Assembly: GCA_902469555.1 (NCBI GenBank)
Contig: CABRDB010000098.1
Span: forward strand, 1 to 18,582
DNA from: an uncultured Collinsella sp.
GTDB taxonomy: Bacteria > Actinomycetota > Coriobacteriia > Coriobacteriales > Coriobacteriaceae
Length of the DNA stretch: 18,582 nt
Direction: 5' to 3'
Position numbers and translations under genes: made by a program. Positions 1 through 7,353 of this stretch are shown here, in pieces (the stretch's first letter is position 1; every line of letters starts with the position of its first letter). The notes beneath the pieces were generated by a model. It worked only from the letters and a program-made list of their open reading frames with translations, ran no database searches and was not told the DNA's origin.

Positions 1-614
1 CCGCCGCGAGGACCGCGGTCCTCGTCCAGGCCCATGGCGACGAGCGGAGCGATAACCTTATCGAGAGCGGCCATCAGCTCGGTGGCCTCCTCGTAAGAAA
101 GCTCGGGCAGGAGCTTCTCCTTCTTATTGGCAAGCTCGACCAGGCCCTCAGCGGCATCCTCGGCAGCGAAGACAACGATCTTGCGCATATCGCCCTCGGC
201 GTCGTCGATGCGGCCAACCAGATCGGCAGCCTCGGCCTCGGCCATCAGACCATCGAGCTCACGAAGGCGCATGCCCAGCAGGTCGGACATTTCCTTCTGC
301 TCCATCTTGGGCTTGAGGTCAAGGAGCTTGATGGCGCGCTCGATGTTCGCCATGCGCTCGGCCTTGGCCTCCTCCTCCTTGGAAATAGCAAAGCGACGGC
401 TACGCAGCAGGCGGGCGGCCTTCTGCATCTTGTCCATCAGCTCTTCGTCATCGTAATCAGCGGCGGCCTCGACAACCTCGGCCTCCTCCTCGGCAGAAAC
501 CTCGTCAGCAGCCTCAACCTCGGCAGCTTCGGTCTCCACGGTCTCGACTGCCTCAACCTCGGCAGCCATGGTCTCGTTCTCGGTCTCGTTCATGATCTCT
601 TCGTTCTCGGACAT
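1..614 (-). CDS. Acidic winged-helix (MarR-like) protein, 3' end outside window
   Basis: The gene enters from beyond the left edge; 204 N-terminal codons are visible. It starts at ATG 614 behind an AAGGAG site. Residues 1-58 are extremely rich in Glu and Ala with almost no basic residues and are probably disordered. Residues 60-90 are helical and basic (LLRSRRF). Residues 90-155 read like a MarR-type winged helix: a helix with SDLLGMRLRELDGLM, then ADLVGRIDDAEGDMRKIVVF, which fits recognition helix, wing and the usual basic wing tip. Residues 170-195 resemble the C-terminal dimerisation helix. The last visible residues (DRGPRGG) may begin a Gly/Arg-rich tail. DNA binding is inferred from this pattern only; the acidic head could instead bind a protein partner or mimic nucleic acid. 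No neighbour shares its strand, so its target is unknown. Confidence 0.65.
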   Translation of the reverse strand, partial: MSENEEIMNETENETMAAEVEAVETVETEAAEVEAADEVSAEEEAEVVEAAADYDDEELMDKMQKAARLLRSRRFAISKEEEAKAERMANIERAIKLLDLKPKMEQKEMSDLLGMRLRELDGLMAEAEAADLVGRIDDAEGDMRKIVVFAAEDAAEGLVELANKKEKLLPELSYEEATELMAALDKVIAPLVAMGLDEDRGPRG

Positions 615-828
615 GAGACTCCTTCTTGGCCCTCTCGGGCATCATCGCCCCATTCGCGGGGCCCGTCGCGCACTCTTTGCGCTTTAAACATTCATGCCTC
701 TCGGCAAAACGTCCATTAGTTTATGGTGTCACCATCCAATCTAGCTGCAGAATCTATGTGCACACATTAATGCGACATGTCGCGGTATCATGGCCTGAAC
801 CAAACGTATCCACCTTAAGGAGCCCGCC
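615..828. promoter_or_regulatory. Divergent intergenic region with three short palindromes
   Basis: This 214-bp gap separates the minus-strand winged-helix gene from the plus-strand deformylase-like gene, so it should hold both promoters. It contains ATGGTG-T-CACCAT at 723-735, TGTGCACA at 756-763 and the perfect 12-mer GCGACATGTCGC at 772-783. A TATCAT at 786-791 is a possible -10 for the plus gene, but I see no matching -35. No riboswitch or small gene was recognised. Confidence 0.4.
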
Positions 829-1239
829 ATGATTAAGCCCATCATGAAATCCGAGTTCTTTTTGCGCCTGCCTTCCGAAGACGCGGGGCCCGACGATGCC
901 GCGACCGGGCAGGACCTCCTGGATACGCTCCACGAGCATGAGCACGAGTGCGTGGGCCTCGCCGCCAACATGATCGGGGTGCGCAAACGCATCATCTGCG
1001 TAAAGGACGGTAACAGGGCGCTCCTGATGTACAACCCTCAAATTCTTGAGCAGGTCAATGCCTATCAGACGAGCGAAGGATGTCTTTCGCTCGTCGGCGA
1101 GCGTCCCTGTACCCGCTATCGCCGCATTAAGGTTGAGTATTTGGACGAAAACTTCGTCCACCGCATCAAAAACTTCTCGGGCTACACCGCCGAGATCATC
1201 CAGCACGAAATCGATCATTGCTGCGGAATCGTTATATAG
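829..1239 (+). CDS. Short peptide-deformylase-like protein 1
   Basis: This 136-residue protein belongs to the peptide deformylase family, metalloenzymes that remove the formyl group from the N-terminal methionine of new proteins. It starts at ATG 829, six bases after AAGGAG (817-822). Motif II is intact (EGCLS, residues 83-87, metal ligand C85), as is motif III (H126-E-I-D-H130, with both metal His and the catalytic Glu). Motif I reads GLAANMIG (43-50): M48 stands where the family normally has the Gln that stabilises the oxyanion. At 136 residues it is shorter than standard bacterial deformylases (about 165-190) and ends right after motif III, so the C-terminal helix is missing. No fmt gene is nearby, so this is probably not the housekeeping copy. 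Activity is uncertain; a substrate other than nascent protein is possible. Confidence 0.85.
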   Translation: MIKPIMKSEFFLRLPSEDAGPDDAATGQDLLDTLHEHEHECVGLAANMIGVRKRIICVKDGNRALLMYNPQILEQVNAYQTSEGCLSLVGERPCTRYRRIKVEYLDENFVHRIKNFSGYTAEIIQHEIDHCCGIVI

Positions 1240-1254
1240 TTCCGCCGATTCAAG

Positions 1255-1290
1255 AAAGCTCCCTGCAGCAAAACAACTGCAGGGAGCTTT
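1255..1290. terminator. Bidirectional intrinsic terminator
   Basis: A perfect 14-bp stem pairs 1255-1268 with 1277-1290 around an 8-base loop (CAAAACAA). The stem ends in AAAG/CTTT, giving a T-rich tail on either strand. It lies between two convergent genes, the deformylase-like gene and the aminotransferase, and can serve both. Confidence 0.88.
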
Positions 1291-1314
1291 TCATAGTGCG
1301 GATCTTCTGTCCCA

Positions 1315-2835
1315 CTAACTCTGGCGGTAATGGTCGAAGAAGTCGGCGAGGTCTTCGAGGGACTCCTTGAGTACTTCCATGCGCGGCAGGTACACGATAC
1401 GGAAGTGGTCGGGCTCAGCCCAGTTGAAGCCGCCACCGCGCGTGATCAGGATCTTCTTCTCGTGCAGCAGGTCGAGGGCAAACTGCTCGTCATCGGTGAT
1501 ATTGAACTTCTTAACATCCATCTTGGGGAAGATATAGAACGCCGCGCGCGGCTTGACCACCGAGATGCCATCGATCTTGTTGAGTGCCTCATACACAAAG
1601 TTGCGCTGCTCGTAGACACGACCGCCGGGACGGATGTAGTCGTTGACCGACTGATGGCCGCCGAGCGCAGTCTGGACAATCGACTGGGCCGGCACGTTGG
1701 AGCACAGGCGCATGTTAGAGAGCATGTTGATGCCCATAATAAAGTCGCTCATGCAGCGCTGGTTGCCCGAAAGCACCATCCAGCCAATACGATAGCCCGC
1801 GATCATGTGCGACTTGGAAAGACCGCTAAAGGTAACGCAAGGCAGATCGGGGGCGAGCGAGGCAATCGAGACGTGCTCGTAGCCGTCCATGCACAGGCGG
1901 TCGTAGATCTCATCGGCAAAGATCATGAGCTGGTGCCTGCGCGCAACCTCAACGATGCCCTCGAGCACCTCGCGCGGATAGACGGAACCCGTGGGGTTGT
2001 TGGGGTTGATGATGACGAGGGCCTTGGTCGCGCTCGTGATCTTGGACTCCATATCCTCCAGGTCGGGATACCAATCCGCCTGCTCATCGCACAAATAATG
2101 TACGGGATGACCACCGGCAAGGGTTGCGCACGCCGTCCAGAGCGGATAGTCGGGGCTGGGGATCAGAATCTCGTCGCCATTGTCGAGCAGCGCGTTCATC
2201 GAAAGCTGAATGAGCTCGGACACGCCGTTGCCCGTGTAGATATGCTCCATCTGAACATTGGGCAGACCTTTGATCTGTGAATACTGCATGATCGCCTTGC
2301 GCGCAGAGAACAGGCCGCGCGAGTTGGAATAGCCTTCGCAGTCGGGCAGCTGCTGGCGCATGTCCTTGATAACCTCGTCGGGCGTGCGGAAACCGAAGGG
2401 CGCCGGGTTGCCGATGTTGAGTTTGAGAATACGCTCGCCCTCGTCCTCCATACGGGCGGCCTCGTCGACGACGGGACCGCGAACGTCATACAGGACGTTA
2501 TCGAGCTTGGTGGATTTAGAAAAAGTACGCATGGTGGTGCTCCTTGCAATTTGAGCCGTGGGATTAGGTTCGGATTTGGCAACGTTATGGGACGAGGACG
2601 TCTCGCCTTGGTCGGCGTCACTGGCGAGCAGCCAGGAAACATCGACCTCCAAAATACGAGCGAGCAGCTCTGCCACATCGCGCCGCGGGATCGTCTTGCC
2701 ACTCACATATTGGCTCATCTGACTCTTGCCGAGTTTTTTGCCGAGCATCTCCGATGCGCGGATCACGTCCGACTGGCGAACGTCGCGATCGGACATAGCC
2801 TGTCGCAGGCGATCGCTAAACGTCTCTTGGGCCAC
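1315..2835 (-). CDS. HTH-domain / alanine-type aminotransferase fusion (AlaA-like)
   Basis: This 506-residue protein fuses two domains. Residues 5-70 form an XRE-type helix-turn-helix (DRLRQAMSDRDVRQSDV, then KSQMSQYVSGKTIPRRDVAELLARIL). After a polar linker (71-102), residues 103-506 match E. coli AlaA, a PLP-dependent transaminase making alanine from pyruvate and glutamate. Visible hallmarks are KLNIGNPAPFGF, GNGVSELI, PDYPLWTA, NPNNPTG (277-283), FADEIYD (D308) and SGLSK with the PLP lysine K341. I chose GTG 2835 because AAGGAGG sits five bases upstream; an in-frame ATG at 2874 lies inside the putative operator and has no ribosome site. Transaminases fused to a GntR-type HTH (MocR) are a different architecture; this one has an XRE-like head. 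The HTH probably senses substrate or PLP state and controls its own promoter, but that is inference. Confidence 0.93.
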   Translation of the reverse strand: MAQETFSDRLRQAMSDRDVRQSDVIRASEMLGKKLGKSQMSQYVSGKTIPRRDVAELLARILEVDVSWLLASDADQGETSSSHNVAKSEPNPTAQIARSTTMRTFSKSTKLDNVLYDVRGPVVDEAARMEDEGERILKLNIGNPAPFGFRTPDEVIKDMRQQLPDCEGYSNSRGLFSARKAIMQYSQIKGLPNVQMEHIYTGNGVSELIQLSMNALLDNGDEILIPSPDYPLWTACATLAGGHPVHYLCDEQADWYPDLEDMESKITSATKALVIINPNNPTGSVYPREVLEGIVEVARRHQLMIFADEIYDRLCMDGYEHVSIASLAPDLPCVTFSGLSKSHMIAGYRIGWMVLSGNQRCMSDFIMGINMLSNMRLCSNVPAQSIVQTALGGHQSVNDYIRPGGRVYEQRNFVYEALNKIDGISVVKPRAAFYIFPKMDVKKFNITDDEQFALDLLHEKKILITRGGGFNWAEPDHFRIVYLPRMEVLKESLEDLADFFDHYRQS

Positions 2836-2840
2836 TAGAA

Positions 2841-2847
2841 CCTCCTT
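2841..2847 (-). promoter_or_regulatory. Ribosome binding site deciding the aminotransferase GTG start
   Basis: AAGGAGG on the minus strand lies five bases before GTG 2835. It argues against the longer reading from ATG 2874, which would place this site inside the coding region. Confidence 0.85.
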
Positions 2848-2857
2848 GCTGGCAAAG

Positions 2858-2938
2858 TTCAATTTATAGAACACGAATTGAACCAGGGTTCAATTTATCA
2901 AGCAGTATAGCGCCGTACCTCATTCGAAAGTTCAATTT
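2858..2938. promoter_or_regulatory. Operator array and promoter of the HTH-aminotransferase
   Basis: The element TTCAATTT occurs at 2858-2865, 2889-2896 and 2931-2938. The middle copy is the right arm of a perfect inverted repeat, AATTGAACC (2876-2884) and GGTTCAATT (2887-2895), with a 2-bp centre. Copies are 31 and 42 bp apart, close to whole helical turns. On the minus strand the repeats also supply TTGAAC -35-like hexamers: one is 19 bp from TATAAA (2863-2868), another 20 bp from TATACT (2904-2909). Repeats therefore overlap the likely promoter, as expected for autoregulation by the fused HTH domain. Confidence 0.65.
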
Positions 2939-2997
2939 CATAAGAAAATGTATCGGACTCCGAGATCTGCCCAAAGCAAACAATGGCGTGTACACGT

Positions 2998-3855
2998 TTA
3001 GAGGTATTCGAGAAAACGGGCGGCGGCAAGCGAAACATCGGCCGTTCGATATATGGCGTTGATCTGCCGATGGGGGTGTCCCTCGAGCGAACGCACGGCA
3101 ACATCGAACTGACAACGCCGCAAGATGAGCGCCGGAAGAATGCTCACGCCCAGGCCGTCCTCGACCATAGCCATAATCGCATAGTCATCCCAGGTCGACA
3201 GCTTAGAACGCACCGCCAGACCCGCGCGGCGAAACAGCGGCGTAATCTCGTCGTCGCTACCGCGTTCCAGCAGAATAAACTGCTTGTTTGCCAAATCGGC
3301 AAGGGAAACGACCTCCGCGGTGGCAAGCGAGGAGTCCGCTGGCACCACCGCCATCAGCTCATCTTGCACCAACGGCCGCGACGCCATGCCGGCGCCGCGT
3401 GGCTCACGCGGAATAAAGCCCAGGTCGCAGCGCCCTTCCGCCACCCATTGTTCAATCTCTGAATAGTCGCCCATCAGTAACTCATAATCGACGTCCGGGT
3501 GATCGGCGCGAAAGCGCGCGATCACCGGCGGCAGCACGTGGGTCGCCACGCTCGAAAACGTACCGATGCAGATTTTGCCGCGCATAAGCCCACGCATCTC
3601 ATCCACCCGTCGCTGCAAGCGAGTGAATTCCTCGCATAACGCCTCGACTGCCGGCATGACCTGCCGCCCGTCGGCAGAAAGCACCACGCCCTCGCGGCTG
3701 CGATCAAGCACCTTAAAACCCCAGTCTGCCTCAAGGTCGCCCACCATACGGCTCACGCCCGACTGCGAATAGCTCAACCGCTCGGCGGCGCGCGTAAAAC
3801 TGCCGGCGCGCACGGTCTCGAGCAGCACCTGCATCTTTTGAATATTGGTCTCCAC
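2998..3855 (-). CDS. LysR-family transcriptional regulator (divergent from exporter)
   Basis: This 285-residue protein has the LysR layout: an N-terminal winged HTH (MQVLLETVRAGSFTRAAERL, then SYSQSGVSRMVGDLE), a linker helix, and a periplasmic-binding-like sensor domain from about residue 85 (GKICIGTFSSVATHVLPPVI). I chose GTG 3855, seven bases after AGGTGGGG; an ATG seven codons upstream (3876) has no ribosome site. It is divergent from an EamA exporter, and the 118-bp gap carries a LysR-type box, so control of that exporter and of itself is likely. The inducer cannot be read from sequence. The next gene downstream is the HTH-aminotransferase, with 162 bp and its own promoter between. Confidence 0.9.
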   Translation of the reverse strand: METNIQKMQVLLETVRAGSFTRAAERLSYSQSGVSRMVGDLEADWGFKVLDRSREGVVLSADGRQVMPAVEALCEEFTRLQRRVDEMRGLMRGKICIGTFSSVATHVLPPVIARFRADHPDVDYELLMGDYSEIEQWVAEGRCDLGFIPREPRGAGMASRPLVQDELMAVVPADSSLATAEVVSLADLANKQFILLERGSDDEITPLFRRAGLAVRSKLSTWDDYAIMAMVEDGLGVSILPALILRRCQFDVAVRSLEGHPHRQINAIYRTADVSLAAARFLEYL

Positions 3856-3973
3856 GGCACGTCCCCACCTTTGCATGAGTTTTTGTCATGTTATCCATGC
3901 ATTATATTCGCTTTTCTTCTAAAGCCAGTTCACCCATAGTGAACATGCTCGGATATAGAGGGGATGTCAGCGC
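3856..3973. promoter_or_regulatory. Divergent LysR/exporter promoter with T-N11-A box
   Basis: A perfect inverted repeat GTTCAC-N5-GTGAAC (3928-3944) contains the T-N11-A pattern typical of LysR-family sites. On the minus strand a perfect TATAAT (3901-3906) is a strong -10 for the regulator, with the box just upstream near the expected -35. On the plus strand TTGTCA (3882-3887) and TATATT (3903-3908), 15 bp apart, could be the exporter promoter. The plus-strand ribosome site GAGGGG is 10 bases from its ATG, somewhat long. Confidence 0.6.
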
Positions 3974-4885
3974 ATGAACAACGGACTGTTTACGTACTTA
4001 GCAGCATTGCTATTGTTTGGCTCCAACGGCATCATCGCCGCTGCCATCGCGCTGCCCAGCTCCGATATCGTGCTCCTGCGCACGTTTTTGGGCGCACTTT
4101 CGCTTGTCACCATCCTCGCCATTACCCAACACCATAAGTTGCAGGCGCCATCTCGCCCCCGCGAAGCCGCAGCCCTCCTCCTTTCGGGAGCCGCGCTGGG
4201 CGCCAGCTGGATTTTTCTGTTCCGCGCCTACCAGACGATCGGCGTCGGCGTTTCCTCGCTGTTGTATTACTGCGGGCCTATCATCGTCATGGCCCTCTCG
4301 CCGTTCATCTTTGGCGAAAAGCTGACCGGCGGCAAAATCGCCGGCTTTGTCGCCGTTGCCTGCGGTGCTTTTCTCATTGCAGCGCAAGGTCTCGGCGGCA
4401 ATATGCCCATTGTGGGTATCGCCTGCGGCATCGCCTCGGCATTTTGCTATGCGCTGATGGTCATCGCTAGCAAGGGTGCGCCACACATCGAAGGCCTCGA
4501 GAACTCTGCGCTCCAGGTGAGCGCCGCCTTTGTGACCGCACTGGTCCTCACGCTCATCACGCAGGGCGCTCCCTCGTTCCTGTCCGCCGGCGTCGCCGCC
4601 AGTATTGATTGGCGCGCCGTCGCTATGCTCGGCGTCGTCAACACCGGCATTGGTTGCCTGCTCTACTTTAGCGCCGTCGCCAAGCTGCCCGTCCAGACCG
4701 TCGCCGTCGTCGGCTACCTCGAGCCGCTTTCGGCGGTCGTGTTCTCGGCCGCCCTTTTGGGTGAAGCCATAACACCGGTCCGTCTGATGGGCGCCGCGCT
4801 TATCATCGGCGGCGCGATTTTTTGCGAACTCGCCGGCAAACGCGCAAACGCCAAGGCTGGCATCGCCCAGACAGCACGTGCTTAA
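3974..4885 (+). CDS. EamA/DMT-superfamily transporter
   Basis: This 303-residue inner-membrane protein shows the ten-helix, two-repeat layout of the drug/metabolite transporter superfamily. The first half holds hydrophobic segments from LAALLLFGSNGIIAAAIAL onward, including GASWIFLFRAYQTIGVGVSSLLYYCGP; the second ends with VGYLEPLSAVVFSAALLGE, a common EamA signature (xxxEPxxAxxxxxxxxGE), then a final helix. Length fits the family (about 290-300). Members export amino acids, purine derivatives or other small metabolites; the substrate here is unknown. It is divergently paired with a LysR regulator, a common arrangement for inducible efflux. Confidence 0.9.
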   Translation: MNNGLFTYLAALLLFGSNGIIAAAIALPSSDIVLLRTFLGALSLVTILAITQHHKLQAPSRPREAAALLLSGAALGASWIFLFRAYQTIGVGVSSLLYYCGPIIVMALSPFIFGEKLTGGKIAGFVAVACGAFLIAAQGLGGNMPIVGIACGIASAFCYALMVIASKGAPHIEGLENSALQVSAAFVTALVLTLITQGAPSFLSAGVAASIDWRAVAMLGVVNTGIGCLLYFSAVAKLPVQTVAVVGYLEPLSAVVFSAALLGEAITPVRLMGAALIIGGAIFCELAGKRANAKAGIAQTARA

Positions 4886-4919
4886 AAGCCCCTGCTTTGA
4901 AATGCTACCTGCGTAGATA

Positions 4920-4943
4920 AATAATCCCCAGCTGAGGATTATT
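4920..4943. other. Hairpin between exporter and potassium transporter
   Basis: AATAATCC (4920-4927) pairs with GGATTATT (4936-4943) around an 8-base loop. No T tract follows on the plus strand, so it is a poor intrinsic terminator for the exporter. It could be a weak terminator or a leader structure for kup. Confidence 0.35.
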
Positions 4944-5030
4944 GTCTAAAATAACCCGATGTGCCAAACTGCTCTTGTATGTATAAAGACGGCATAAAGT
5001 TTTTTGTCCTAGACAGATAACCGGATGTCT

Positions 5031-5037
5031 AAGGGAG
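5031..5037 (+). promoter_or_regulatory. Ribosome binding site deciding the kup GTG start
   Basis: AAGGGAG sits five bases before GTG 5043. The in-frame ATG at 5025 precedes this site and has no convincing ribosome site of its own, so the GTG is preferred. Confidence 0.7.
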
Positions 5038-5042
5038 TCCTC

Positions 5043-7274
5043 GTGGCACACAACAAACTGGAGGCAAACCTCCAAGGCCAGCATGGGCAGGGCGGGCACG
5101 GAGCCATTCCCCTCTCCGTAGGCATGCTGCTCGTAACGCTCGGCGTCGTATACGGCGACATCGGCACGAGCCCCATGTACACCATGAAATCAATCGTCGC
5201 CAACAACGGCGGCATCGGTACCGTCAGCGAGGACATGATCCTGGGCGCGCTTTCGCTCGTCATCTGGACCATGACGCTCGTGACCACGGTCAAGTACGTG
5301 GTAATCGCCATGAAGGCCGACAACCACAACGAAGGCGGCATCTTCGCCCTGTTCAGTCTCGTGCGCAAGGTGGCGCCATGGCTGATTCTGCCCGCCATGA
5401 TCGGCGGTGCGGCACTGCTTGCCGACGGCATCCTCACCCCCGCCGTCACGGTCACCACAGCCATCGAGGGTCTGCGCACCATCGAATGGGGCCATGCGCT
5501 GCTGGGCGACGGCCAGACCAACGTCATCATCATCACCATCATCATTATCTGCGGCCTGTTTGCCATGCAGCGCGCCGGCACCTCGTCGATCGGCAAGCTG
5601 TTCGGCCCGCTCATGACGCTGTGGTTCCTATTCTTGGCCGGCGCCGGTCTGTTCAACATGCTCGGCAATCTGTCCATCTTGCGCGCGCTCAACCCCATCC
5701 GCGGCATCATGTTCCTGTTCTCGCCCATCAACCATTCGGGCATTATGGTGCTCGGCTTCGTCTTCCTGTCGACGACCGGCGCCGAGGCGCTCTATTCAGA
5801 CATGGGCCACGTGGGCAAGGCCAACATCTATGCATCCTGGCCGTTTGTTAAGGCTGCCCTTATTCTCAACTATCTGGGCCAGGGAGCTTGGCTGCTCGCC
5901 AACAACTCCAATCCCCAGATGCTCGCGATGGATATCGTCAACCCGTTCTACATGATGCTCCCCGAGCCCCTGCGCCCCTTTGCCATCGTGCTTTCGGCCG
6001 TGGCGGCCATCATTGCCTCGCAGGCGCTCATCACCGGCTCGTTCTCGCTGGTATCCGAGGCCACGCGTCTCAACCTTATGCCGCATCTGCGCATCCACTA
6101 CCCCAGCGACACCAAGGGGCAGCTCTATATTCCGCTCGTCAACAACATCATGTGGATCGGCTGCATCTTCATTGTGCTGCTGTTCCAGAACTCCGAGCGC
6201 ATGGAGAGCGCCTACGGCCTCGCCATCACCGTGACCATGCTCATGACCACGACGCTTTTGACGAGCTATATCGCCGGCATTCTCAAGCACAAGCTGGGCG
6301 CCTGCTTCTTTGCCCTGCCTTTTGGCGCCATTGAGCTGTGCTTCTTCGCTTCGTGCCTCACCATGTTCTTTGACGGCGGCTATGTGATGATCTTCCTGGC
6401 CGCGCTGCTGTTTGGCCTTATGTACGTGTGGCGCCGTGGCACCGCCATCGAGCGCACGCAAACGATCCTGCTGCCCGTCTCCAAGTACATCGATCAGCTC
6501 AACCGCCTGCGCAACGACGAGACCTACCCCGTGCTCGCCGACAATCTGGTGTTCCTCACCAACAGCCCCGACCCGCTCACGCTCGACCGCGACGTGCTCT
6601 ATTCCATCCTGGACAAGCACCCCAAGCGCGCCAAGGCATATTGGTTCATCAACGTGCACGTTACCGACGAACCCTATACGCACGAGTATTCCGTCGAGAC
6701 CTTTGGCACGGACTTTTTGTTCCGCGTGCGCCTGGACCTGGGCTTTAAGGTCAACCAGCGCGTCAACGCCTATCTGCGTCAGATCGTCGGCGACTTGATG
6801 GCATCGGGCGAGCTGCCGCCGCAACATCACACCTACTCCATCTACGAGACGCGCGGCAACGTAGGTGACTTCCGCTTTTGCATGCTGCGCAAGATGCTTG
6901 CCCCCGAAACGGACATCAACCGCAATGACCACCGCGTGATGGCCATCAAGTACGCCGTCCGCCGCGCCTGCGGAAGCCCGGCACGCTGGTACGGTCTCGA
7001 GAACTCGGCCATCATCATTGAGTACGTACCGCTCTTTGCCCGCATGCGCCCGGCCGTCAAACTTGTGCGCACCCAGGTGCCGCTCGAGGTTCAGATCGAA
7101 GAGGCCGAGGAAATGGAGGTCGACATCTTCTCGGACGACTTGGTCAACGGCAACGAGGCCGGCAAGAGCATGAACGTCGATCCCACCGAGCTGCTCGAGA
7201 GCGTCGCCGATACGCCCGAACAGCAACAGCTCGACGGCCTCGAGAACGAACAACTCAACGACGCCAACTTCTAG
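5043..7274 (+). CDS. kup: Kup-type potassium uptake protein
   Basis: This 743-residue protein is a KUP/HAK/KT potassium importer, a proton-coupled inner-membrane transporter. Diagnostic stretches are GVVYGDIGTSP (residues 34-44), ADNHNEGGIFAL (92-103) and LLADGILTPAVTVTTAIEGL (125-144). About twelve hydrophobic segments fill residues 24-461; the rest is a cytoplasmic domain starting after YVWRRGTAIERT and including YWFINVHVTDEPY. It is longer than E. coli Kup (622 residues), mostly through an acidic C-terminal tail (EAEEMEVDIFSDD and beyond, ending NDANF). The start is GTG 5043, preceded by AAGGGAG; the N-terminus is Gly/His/Gln-rich. It is transcribed alone, ending at a strong hairpin. I saw no c-di-AMP riboswitch in the 157-base leader. 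Confidence 0.95.
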   Translation: MAHNKLEANLQGQHGQGGHGAIPLSVGMLLVTLGVVYGDIGTSPMYTMKSIVANNGGIGTVSEDMILGALSLVIWTMTLVTTVKYVVIAMKADNHNEGGIFALFSLVRKVAPWLILPAMIGGAALLADGILTPAVTVTTAIEGLRTIEWGHALLGDGQTNVIIITIIIICGLFAMQRAGTSSIGKLFGPLMTLWFLFLAGAGLFNMLGNLSILRALNPIRGIMFLFSPINHSGIMVLGFVFLSTTGAEALYSDMGHVGKANIYASWPFVKAALILNYLGQGAWLLANNSNPQMLAMDIVNPFYMMLPEPLRPFAIVLSAVAAIIASQALITGSFSLVSEATRLNLMPHLRIHYPSDTKGQLYIPLVNNIMWIGCIFIVLLFQNSERMESAYGLAITVTMLMTTTLLTSYIAGILKHKLGACFFALPFGAIELCFFASCLTMFFDGGYVMIFLAALLFGLMYVWRRGTAIERTQTILLPVSKYIDQLNRLRNDETYPVLADNLVFLTNSPDPLTLDRDVLYSILDKHPKRAKAYWFINVHVTDEPYTHEYSVETFGTDFLFRVRLDLGFKVNQRVNAYLRQIVGDLMASGELPPQHHTYSIYETRGNVGDFRFCMLRKMLAPETDINRNDHRVMAIKYAVRRACGSPARWYGLENSAIIIEYVPLFARMRPAVKLVRTQVPLEVQIEEAEEMEVDIFSDDLVNGNEAGKSMNVDPTELLESVADTPEQQQLDGLENEQLNDANF

Positions 7275-7294
7275 CGACGCCACAAATCAACGAC

Positions 7295-7330
7295 AGCGGC
7301 CCTGCACCTCACGAGAGACGCAGGGCCGCT
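7295..7330. terminator. Hairpin terminator between convergent genes
   Basis: AGCGGCCCTGC (7295-7305) pairs perfectly with GCAGGGCCGCT (7320-7330), an 11-bp GC-rich stem with a 14-base loop. The plus-strand tail (TTGCATT) is only moderately T-rich. It lies between kup (plus) and the bile salt hydrolase (minus), which converge here. Confidence 0.75.
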
Positions 7331-7353
7331 TTGCATTGCAGTAAAGCTAACGG

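Noticed and set aside
1330..2280. A 316-codon plus-strand frame opposite the aminotransferase
   Set aside because: It is antisense to strongly conserved AlaA motifs and has no domain or convincing gene context.
2836..2874. ATG 2874 as the aminotransferase start
   Set aside because: It would place the AAGGAGG ribosome site inside the gene and overlap the candidate promoter; GTG 2835 fits better.
4886..5042. A c-di-AMP (ydaO-type) riboswitch before kup
   Set aside because: Such elements often precede potassium transporters, but the leader is short and I could not find their conserved core; only one hairpin is visible.
5378..5851. A His-rich frame with a run of His codons inside kup
   Set aside because: It results from reading ATC-rich transmembrane codons of kup in another frame; no independent evidence of expression.
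5796..7283. A 495-codon open frame on the minus strand opposite kup
   Set aside because: It lies wholly antisense to a clearly conserved transporter; long open antisense frames are common in GC-rich codon usage, and the translation shows no recognisable domain.
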